Source of the DNA: Pseudomonas viridiflava
Lineage (GTDB): Bacteria; Pseudomonadota; Gammaproteobacteria; Pseudomonadales; Pseudomonadaceae
Direction: 5' to 3'
DNA: 64,000 nucleotides
NCBI RefSeq assembly: GCF_900583165.1
Contig: NZ_UTKY01000122.1
Span: 57,102 to 121,101, forward strand
In this document: one piece after another, positions 25,902 through 32,645 of the stretch
Layout: each line of letters opens with the position of its first letter
Position numbering within the stretch: position 1 is the first letter of the stretch
Notes under the pieces: generated by a model
What the model was told of the DNA's origin: nothing
The model's database searches: none
The model's input: the letters and a program-made list of their open reading frames with translations, nothing else
Program-made: the position numbers and the translations under genes

Positions 25902-27463
25902 GCGGCGTTGGCCTTTAACGATTGGGCAATATACTCCGCCTGCCGAATAGCCAGGCTGACAATGGTCAGCGTCGGGTTTTCGGCGGCGCTGGTGGTGAAC
26001 TGGCTACCGTCGGAAATAAACAGATTAGGCACTTCATGGCTTTGCCCATACGAATTGCAGACCCCGTCGGCAGCCTTGCGACTCATCCTGCAGGTCCCCA
26101 TGTTGTGGGTCGATGGATAGGGAGGCACGCGATGGGTCTTGAGTGCGCCAACCGCGTCATAAATTGCAGCACCTTGGGTATAAGCGTGTTCACGCATCGC
26201 AATATCGTTGGGATGGTCATCGTAATGCACGTTGGCGACCGGGAGGCCAAAACGGTCTTTGGTCTCGCTCAGGGTAATCCGGTTGGTCTCCCGCGGCATG
26301 TCTTCGCCCACCAACCACATGCCGGCGAGGTGGGTGTACTTATCCATCACGCTGGCAAAGTCGCGTCCCCAGGCCCCGGGTTTGAAAAAAGCCGCCATGA
26401 ACGAGGGCCCCAGGGAAATCGTTTCCATCTCATAGCCACCAACGAAACCACGATCAGGCTTGAAGTGCGCCTCGTCGCTGATGATCCCAGCCATGATGTT
26501 GCCGCGATAAAAATGCACGGGGTCCTTGAATTCCGCAAACACTGAGCCCGTCATATGCCGCATGTAGTGCTTGCCGACCATGCCCGCACCATTTCCCAGG
26601 CCGTGAGGGAACAGCGCACTGGCTGAATTGAGCAACAGCCGTGGGGTTTCAATGGCATTACCGGCGACAGCGACCAGGCGAGCTTTCTGGCGTTGCAGTT
26701 CACCGTTTGCATTGGCGTAAACCACCGCGCTGGCCCGCCCCTTGGCATCGTGTTCGATCCGCACAACGTGGGCTTCGACGCGCAACTCAAGCTTTCCGGT
26801 GGCTTCGGCTGCGGGGATCTCGGTGTAGAGAGTGGACCATTTAGCGCCCATCTTGCAGCCTTGGAAGCAGAAACCTAGCTGCATGCATTGAGCTCTACCA
26901 TCACGGGCGCGACTGTTGATCGCCATATGTCCGGTTGAACACTCTTTGTAGCCGAGCTTGGTCGCGCCGTTGTACATCACTTTGAAGTTGTTGTTACCTG
27001 GCAAACCGGGAATATTGTTGGTGCGCGTAACGCCCATTTTATCTTCGGCGCGCGCATAGAAAGGCTCAAGTTCTGCAAGGGTCAACGGCCAATCCAGGAG
27101 GTTGGCGTCCTTGACCTCGCCATAGGTTTCCCGCGCGCGGAATTCATGCTCGCGAAAGCGCAAACTCGCACCGGCCCAGTGGGTAGTGGTGCCACCTACG
27201 GTTTTGCAAATCCACGCTGGTAGCGTGGGAAAGTCCTGGGCTATCTGCCAGGTGCCCGAGGTGGTGCGCGTATCACTCCACGACAGCTGCTCGAAGGAAG
27301 GCCATTCGTCGTTAATGAACGTCGCTTGTGACTGACGCTTACCCGCCTCCAGCAGCACCACGGGGATACCTTTCTGGCAAAGCTCATTGGCCAGCGTGCC
27401 ACCACCGGCTCCCGAACCAATGATGACGACTACCGAATCGTCGTCGAAACTATAAGTGGTCAT
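25898..27463 (-). CDS. GMC-family oxidoreductase (gluconate/sorbitol-type dehydrogenase large subunit)
   Basis: FAD-dependent alcohol dehydrogenase of 521 residues. The Rossmann motif GSGAGGGTLANEL is near residue 16, with GGTTTHWAGASLR near 95. The C-terminal substrate region has YPSTHNMGTCRMS and SDGSQFTTSAAENPTLTI. It lacks its own signal peptide, but the gene 13 bp upstream encodes a Tat-signal small subunit, so co-export is likely as in membrane-bound gluconate 2-dehydrogenase. No cytochrome c gene follows, which such systems normally have. Substrate unknown; its operon with glyoxalase genes hints at an aldehyde or 2-oxoaldehyde product. Confidence 0.88.
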   Translation of the reverse strand: MTTYSFDDDSVVVIIGSGAGGGTLANELCQKGIPVVLLEAGKRQSQATFINDEWPSFEQLSWSDTRTTSGTWQIAQDFPTLPAWICKTVGGTTTHWAGASLRFREHEFRARETYGEVKDANLLDWPLTLAELEPFYARAEDKMGVTRTNNIPGLPGNNNFKVMYNGATKLGYKECSTGHMAINSRARDGRAQCMQLGFCFQGCKMGAKWSTLYTEIPAAEATGKLELRVEAHVVRIEHDAKGRASAVVYANANGELQRQKARLVAVAGNAIETPRLLLNSASALFPHGLGNGAGMVGKHYMRHMTGSVFAEFKDPVHFYRGNIMAGIISDEAHFKPDRGFVGGYEMETISLGPSFMAAFFKPGAWGRDFASVMDKYTHLAGMWLVGEDMPRETNRITLSETKDRFGLPVANVHYDDHPNDIAMREHAYTQGAAIYDAVGALKTHRVPPYPSTHNMGTCRMSRKAADGVCNSYGQSHEVPNLFISDGSQFTTSAAENPTLTIVSLAIRQAEYIAQSLKANAA

Positions 27464-27476
27464 ATCGAGTGACTCC

Positions 27477-28037
27477 TCAGGAGAAAGCTGCTGGGCTGGC
27501 GATTGCGGGTGGCGATGGCAGCCATTGCAGATCGTCGAAGCCGCGCATCAAGTAGCCACCCTTCGGGAACGAAGCGCCTTCGTAGCCAAAATGCTTGTAG
27601 GCCAGTTCATTGCTGTAGAGCGCGTTGACGGCAGCACCCTTGACCAACTTGAAGAAATCACTGTCCTGGATCTCGACCAGCAGCCGGACTTGCTCGGCTT
27701 CCGCCAATTTCATCCAGCCGGCGGCGGATTTATGGTCCAACTGAGCAAAACCTTTGAGGAGTAGAGGCGTTACGGAAGGATCCTTGGCGGCACGCTCATC
27801 CAGCGCCTTCACCGCAAAGGCATAAACAGCGTCCTCCATAGAGTCGTGAGGATAAATTCGTCGAATCATCAGCAGCAACTGGGAGCCTAGCGTGCTGCTG
27901 AGGGTGTGCATTTCCAACGCCCAGCTCTGGCTTGGCGCAATCAGTGCAATGGGACCTGTGGTGAACATCAGGGTACCCAATAGCAGACCACCGCTGGCAT
28001 GAAGAAAACGGCGTCGACTGACTTTGAGGTCGCTCAT
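27477..28037 (-). CDS. Gluconate 2-dehydrogenase subunit 3-like, Tat-exported
   Basis: A 186-residue small subunit. A twin-arginine signal is clear: SRRRFLHASGG followed by LLLGTLMFTTGPIALI. The middle carries ESMEDAVY-like helices (HDSMEDAVYAFAVKALDE) and ends with YLMRGFDDLQWLPSPP, typical of the family. It probably escorts the flavoprotein encoded next into the periplasm. AAGGAG precedes ATG 28037, and AATAACAATAA lies directly upstream (28051-28061 on the forward strand reads as its complement), a candidate Crc/Hfq site. Confidence 0.85.
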   Translation of the reverse strand: MSDLKVSRRRFLHASGGLLLGTLMFTTGPIALIAPSQSWALEMHTLSSTLGSQLLLMIRRIYPHDSMEDAVYAFAVKALDERAAKDPSVTPLLLKGFAQLDHKSAAGWMKLAEAEQVRLLVEIQDSDFFKLVKGAAVNALYSNELAYKHFGYEGASFPKGGYLMRGFDDLQWLPSPPAIASPAAFS

Positions 28038-28191
28038 GAATGTCTCCTTGTTATTGTTATTAGGAAATCACATGTCGATTCTACGGGTGCGCTTTGGGGC
28101 GCTGGTAATAGCGAGCTACTACTTTAAATTTGAGCGCAATCGCCCGGCAAGATAATGAAAACAGTTCGTAATTACGAGACCGCCAGTCGTG

Positions 28192-28584
28192 TTATTGGTA
28201 ATGGCCTCCCTTCTGCAACAGTTCGATTTTGTACCCATCGGGATCCTGAATGAAGAAAAACCTGGCGAGCAAAATACCGTCACGTTTGAATTCTTTTATC
28301 GGTGCCGGCGCAACCTCCAAGCTCGTGAGCTTGGCGTGCAGCGCGTCCAAATCGTCGGTCACGAACGCGAGATGGCCGTACGCATTTCCCATGTCATAGG
28401 CTGCAACGCCTTTATTCCAGGTAAGTTCGACTTCGGCACCGCTATTGAGATCGCGAAGGTACACGAGGGTAAAATCCTCGAATTCCAATCGGTGGGTTTC
28501 TTTCAACCCCAGCGCGCGCTGGTAGAAGTTCAGAGAACGTTGCAGATCGGAAACTCTGATCATCGCGTGAATGAATTTAAGCAT
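28192..28584 (-). CDS. gloA: Lactoylglutathione lyase (glyoxalase I)
   Basis: A 130-residue vicinal-oxygen-chelate enzyme that converts the methylglyoxal-glutathione hemithioacetal to S-lactoylglutathione. Metal ligands are visible: His in FIHAMIRV near the N-terminus, Glu in GAEVELTWN, His in AYGHLAFVTDD and Glu in DGYKIELLQ. ATG 28584 matches the usual start; the longer frame to 28641 adds unrelated residues. The length is that of the short, nickel-type bacterial enzyme. It lies 154 bp upstream of the Tat subunit, on the same strand as gloB, giving a complete glyoxalase pathway around the GMC dehydrogenase. Confidence 0.92.
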   Translation of the reverse strand: MLKFIHAMIRVSDLQRSLNFYQRALGLKETHRLEFEDFTLVYLRDLNSGAEVELTWNKGVAAYDMGNAYGHLAFVTDDLDALHAKLTSLEVAPAPIKEFKRDGILLARFFFIQDPDGYKIELLQKGGHYQ

Positions 28585-28842
28585 GTTATACCCGTCGCTC
28601 TTTTGATCGTGGCGTGGAGAATCACGGTGACACTCGGCCAATCATAAGAAGGTCGCTTAATGCGTGGGTAATAGCTGGCTATGCTGTGTTATCGGCGACT
28701 GCCCAGAAACCGATATGTAATAGGTCATTGTTACCCGCTGAGTCATCCGAGGCGCTAGGGTAGTGTCAAGTCGCGCGCGTCTCACGCTATGCTGGCCAGC
28801 CTGACAGACGCAATATCTCACCAAAACCTCTGGAGGTACGCC

Positions 28843-29145
28843 ATGTGTGAGCTCTACGTAAAAGCCGATCCGATTCTGTATGAGTCGCGTACTCGCTCAC
28901 TGCGCATCAGCGGCGTGGTGACCACGCTGCGGTTGGAGAATCAGTTCTGGGATGTGTTGACCGAAATCGCCGCGGCAGATGGACAAACCACCAACCAACT
29001 CATTAGTCAGTTGCATCAGGAAATTATGGACTACCGCGGTGAAGTGGTGAATTTTGCTTCATTTTTGAGGGTGTGCTGCATCCGCTACCTCAGTCAGAAG
29101 CGCCAGAACGTAAGCGCCCTGACGCTGGTGGAAAAGACAGGCTGA
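28843..29145 (+). CDS. Ribbon-helix-helix domain protein
   Basis: A 100-residue protein with the ribbon-helix-helix pattern of the RHH_4 family: SLRISGVVTTLRLENQFWDVL, then ADGQTTNQLISQLHQEI, and a C-terminal FASFLRVCCIRYLSQK. TGGAGG at 28831 sets the start at ATG 28843. It stands alone on the plus strand. Members are small DNA-binding proteins; the target here is unknown. Its 3' end abuts a scrap of an aldehyde dehydrogenase gene on the other strand, so the end of this gene may be a rearrangement junction. Confidence 0.75.
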   Translation: MCELYVKADPILYESRTRSLRISGVVTTLRLENQFWDVLTEIAAADGQTTNQLISQLHQEIMDYRGEVVNFASFLRVCCIRYLSQKRQNVSALTLVEKTG

Positions 29146-29150
29146 TAGCG

Positions 29151-29229
29151 GCCGCGCACTTGCTGCACCGCCGCGTCCTCAGTGTCAAAGGCGCTGACGG
29201 CCAGAACCGGACCAAACACCTCCACGATG
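29151..29229 (-). pseudogene. Aldehyde dehydrogenase remnant (about 26 codons)
   Basis: Read on the minus strand this stretch encodes IVEVFGPVLAVSAFDTED followed by AAVQQVRGR. It matches the EEVFGPVL-FDTEDEA segment near the C-terminus of aldehyde dehydrogenases. No start, catalytic Cys or further domain is present. It begins right after the stop of the binding-protein gene and ends at the ribbon-helix-helix gene, so it is a leftover of a deletion. Confidence 0.65.
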
Positions 29230-29232
29230 CTG

Positions 29233-29964
29233 TTACAGCGTCGGCGCAACAGTCACATCAGCCTGACCACTCTCGACCAGCGCCGACCGAACAACTCCGT
29301 TCGCCTTCTGGCGCTCGATAAAGGCCCGCACATACGCCGCGCCGGCATCACGTCCACGGGGTACGGCCATCGCCTGGCGAATCGAGGTGAAGGCACCGTC
29401 CAGGACGCGATAACCCGGGTTACCGCTGGCGAACAGCTCCAGCGGCTGGCGCACGCCCGCTGCTGCGTCCAGCCGCTGCTCGACAAACAACGCCACCGCG
29501 CCCGCAGAGGTGGGTGCGCGCTCAAGCTGTGCGTGCTGCAACGTGCGTGTGAGATACAGGTCATAGGCCGCGCCCTTTCCCACCGCCAGCCTTAGCCCAG
29601 GCTGATCAAGCGCTTCGACGCGCTGGTGAGGTGAGTCGGTGCTGACCAGGTAAGTCCCCTCGATAATCACGTAAGGGTCACTGAAGGCGATCTGCTCCGC
29701 TCGTACGGGCTCAATGGCCAGGAAAGCCACGCGCCAGGCGCCCTGCTCCAGGGCTTCAAAGACCTTGCCGGCAGCGTCGTAGGTGACCATTTCCAACTGC
29801 ACGCCTAGTTCCTGCGCCAAGGCTTTTGCCAGTGCCACCGACACGCCCTGCGGCTGCCCGCCCGAGCCCTGCTGGGCCAGGACCGGGTTGCCGAAATTTA
29901 TCGCCGCCGTCAGTACGCCACCGGGTGCCAGGTCATCAAGTACAGCACGATCAACTGCGCTCAT
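29233..29964 (-). CDS. Periplasmic-binding-protein-like (family 3) without signal peptide
   Basis: A 243-residue protein of the amino-acid-type solute-binding fold: GVLTAAINFGNPVLAQ, GVSVALAKALAQELGVQLEMVTYDAAGKVFEAL in pieces, AFLAIEPVRAEQIAFSDPYV and a C-terminal lobe. Unlike exported binding proteins it has no hydrophobic signal; it begins MSAVDRAVLDDLAP. No ABC permease or ATPase gene is nearby. ATG 29964 is inside the end of the MFS frame (14-base overlap) with GGAG upstream, so it is the last gene of the aconitase operon. It may be a cytosolic ligand sensor or enzyme of this fold; the function is unknown. Confidence 0.8.
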   Translation of the reverse strand: MSAVDRAVLDDLAPGGVLTAAINFGNPVLAQQGSGGQPQGVSVALAKALAQELGVQLEMVTYDAAGKVFEALEQGAWRVAFLAIEPVRAEQIAFSDPYVIIEGTYLVSTDSPHQRVEALDQPGLRLAVGKGAAYDLYLTRTLQHAQLERAPTSAGAVALFVEQRLDAAAGVRQPLELFASGNPGYRVLDGAFTSIRQAMAVPRGRDAGAAYVRAFIERQKANGVVRSALVESGQADVTVAPTL

Positions 29965-31276
29965 CTTTTACTCCAAACGTGTGAACAGTCACGGCGCCCT
30001 GGTTCGAGACGCGCATGAACAGGGTCATCAGAAAACCCAGCAACAATAACGCGCTGAGAAACACCAGGCCATTGGCGGCACTCTGGCTGTTGCCCTTGAC
30101 CAGGCCGATCAACGACGGCCCGGCAAAGCCGCCGAGGTTGCCTATGGAATTGATCACCGCGATGGACACTGCGGCGGTGGCCCGATCGAGAAACAGCGTC
30201 GGCAGCGCCCAGAACGGTGACTTGAAACTGTAGAGCCCGGACAGCGCCACGCAAATCATCGCCATTGCCACAAACGCATTGCCCATCACACCGGCCCCGA
30301 CCAGCCCCAGCGCAGCGACCAGCAACGGAATCGCCGCGTGCAGTTTACGCTCGTTGCGCTTGTCGGAACTGCGCGACCAGATAATCATCGCGGCCGTGGC
30401 CACAATATAGGGCAGCATGGCGATCAAACCGATCTGGGTGTGAGTCAACGACTCGGAGAACCCCTTGATGATCTGCGGCATCCAGTAGCCGACACCCAGG
30501 CTGCCGCACTGGTACACAAAGTAGATGAACGACAGGTACAGGACCTTGGGGTGCGTCATGGTCTTGTACACACTCAGGCTCTTGACGTTTTTGCGGCTCT
30601 GGCAATCACGTTCAAGCTCGGCCACCAGCCAGGCTTTCTCATCGGGTTTGAGCCATTTTTACTGCTCCGGTTTGTCGGTGAGGAAGAAGTAGCAGGCCAC
30701 GCCGAGAAACACCGCGGGAATGCCCTCCAGAAACAACATCCAGCGCCAGCCGCTCCAGTTGAACCAGCTGATGTTGTCCATGATCCAGGTGCTCATCGGC
30801 GCGCCGATGATGTAGCTCACCGGGATGGCGGCAGTGAACAGCGCCACGGTGGTCGCCAGTTCCATCGAGCGGAACCAGAACGTCAGGTAGACGATGATCC
30901 CAGGGAAGAACCCGGCCTCGGCCACTCCGAGAAAAAACCGCAGGATGTACAGTTGATTGGCCGTCTGCGCAAACGCGGTCGAGGCGGCAATCAGCCCCCA
31001 GGTCACCAGGATCCGGGCGATCCACACCCGCGCGCCGAACTTGTTGAGCATCACGTTGCTGGGCACTTCAAACAGGAAGTAGCCGATAAAGAAAATCCCG
31101 GAAATAAAACCAAAGGCCTCGCTGGACAGCGCGAGTTCCTTGTTCATTTGCAAGGCGGCATAGCCAATGTTGGCGCGATCAAGGTAAGAAACGATGTACA
31201 GCAGAAACACAAAGGGGATGATTCGCAGGGTGACCTTGCGAACAATCGCGGCTTCATCAGGCTTATTGTTATTCAT
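29951..31276 (-). pseudogene. MFS transporter (anion:cation symporter type) split by in-frame stop
   Basis: Two consecutive open frames, 30659-31276 and 29951-30625, lie in the same reading frame and together make a full transporter of the ACS/phthalate-tartrate type. The first holds TLRIIPFVFLLYIVSYLDRANIGYAAL in pieces and FFLGVAEAGFFPGIIVYLT; the second resumes with KWLKPDEKAW, then YLSFIYFVYQCGSLGVGYW. They are separated only by one TAA codon at 30659-30661 (reading EQ-stop-KWL) in the central cytoplasmic loop. An AATAACAATAA run covers codons 2-5. Either the gene is dead or a half-transporter, or the stop is suppressed. It follows the lactonase gene in an operon. Confidence 0.85.
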
Positions 31277-31341
31277 AGCGACCTCATGGGAAGCAGACCG
31301 GAGCCGGCTTCTGTCATTGCATTAGTGTATGTCGAACGCTT

Positions 31342-32580
31342 TCAAGCAGAGAACACCATGCAGACCGGGCTGGCGGTGGACACCGAAAAGCCGGTCTTGC
31401 TCAACCCGCCCGTCTTCGGATCAATCGCCATCGAGATGAGCGTGTCGCTGTCTTCGTTGAGGGCAAATACAAACCGCCCGTTGGGTGTCAGCGTGAAGAA
31501 ACGCGGGGTCTTGCCGGCGGTGGGCATGAACTCCACCGGGCTCAGCAACCCGGTGCCCTGGTCGATGGCAAACACCGCCACGCTGTCGTAGCCCCGGTTG
31601 GAGGCGTAGACAAAACGGCCGTTGCGGTCGACTTCAATCTCCGAAGCGCGGCTGTTGCCGGTGAAGGTCGCGGGCAGCGACGTCACCACTTGCAGCGGTT
31701 TCAAGGCGCCGTCCTGCGCATTGAAGTGGTAGGTGGTTACCGTCGAGTCCAGCTCGTTGATGACATAGGCATACGGCGCGCCGGGGTGCAGCGCCAGGTG
31801 CCGGGGCCCGGCGCCCTCGCGTGTAGCCACGAACGGGTGCTCGGCCGGGAGCAGTTGGCCACCGGCAAAGCGAAAGCTGAACACCCGGTCCAGGCCTTTG
31901 TCGGGCACCAGCACGAACTGACCGCTGTGATCGAACGGGTTGAAATGCGGCTTGGCGAACGGTTGCTCAACGCGGTGCGGCCCCAGTGGGCCTTCGAGCT
32001 TGAGCAGTTGACTGAGGCTGCCGAGGGCACCGTCCTTGTCGACATTGAGCACCGCCAGCGAACCGCTGATGTGGTTCGACACCACCAGAAAACGCTCGCT
32101 GGGGTCGAGGGCCAAGTGCACCGGGTTCTTGCCGGCGCAGCTTTGCTGGTTGATGAAGGTGAGCGTGCCGCTGGCCTTATCGATGCTGAACGCACTGACC
32201 TCGCTCTTGTCACCGTGCACGGTGTACAGCCGGTCGCCCGCCTTGTTCAGGGTGAGAAATGACGGGTTGACCAGGTCCTTGACCACCTGTACCAACGCCA
32301 GCGCGCCGGCTTCCTGGTCGACCTTAAAGACGCTGATGCCCTCACCGCGGGCATTGCGCTCACGGGTGGTCCGTGACCCGACATAGGCGTACATAGGGGA
32401 TGTTCTCCGCGTAACAGATGGGGGGTTCAGAAGCGTCGCGGCCCGAATAAGGCCGGATGGCAGCAGTGAGCCAAGCGCCGAGACTCCGGCAACAGTGGCC
32501 GCCTGCAACAGTAGGGTGCGACGGCTGGCGTCACGAATGTCGGGCTCGGGCGTACCTGCGCCCTGGTCGTCGCCTTGCAT
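31342..32580 (-). CDS. Lactonase-family beta-propeller, Tat-exported
   Basis: A seven-bladed propeller of the 6-phosphogluconolactonase / carboxy-cis,cis-muconate cyclase family, 412 residues. Repeats such as NPVHLALDPSERFLVVSNH, GPRHLALHPGAPYAYVINE and TPRFFTLTPNGRFVFALNE mark successive blades. The N-terminus carries a twin-arginine-like signal, SRRTLLLQAATVAGVSALG, so a periplasmic site is likely. AAGGAA precedes ATG 32580, and an AACAACAATAA run lies just before it. Placed 65 bp after the aconitase gene, it may open a lactone of a tricarboxylic acid; that is inference. Confidence 0.85.
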   Translation of the reverse strand: MQGDDQGAGTPEPDIRDASRRTLLLQAATVAGVSALGSLLPSGLIRAATLLNPPSVTRRTSPMYAYVGSRTTRERNARGEGISVFKVDQEAGALALVQVVKDLVNPSFLTLNKAGDRLYTVHGDKSEVSAFSIDKASGTLTFINQQSCAGKNPVHLALDPSERFLVVSNHISGSLAVLNVDKDGALGSLSQLLKLEGPLGPHRVEQPFAKPHFNPFDHSGQFVLVPDKGLDRVFSFRFAGGQLLPAEHPFVATREGAGPRHLALHPGAPYAYVINELDSTVTTYHFNAQDGALKPLQVVTSLPATFTGNSRASEIEVDRNGRFVYASNRGYDSVAVFAIDQGTGLLSPVEFMPTAGKTPRFFTLTPNGRFVFALNEDSDTLISMAIDPKTGGLSKTGFSVSTASPVCMVFSA

Positions 32581-32645
32581 AGCTGCGTTCCTTATTGTTG
32601 TTGATCGCTATGGACCGGCCTGTCTGCGCAGGCCGAGTAATGAAA

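Noticed and set aside
30338..31591. A 417-codon plus-strand open frame opposite the MFS and lactonase genes
   Set aside because: Low-complexity composition rich in H, Q, G and R, antisense to conserved transporter and lactonase sequence; a shadow frame.
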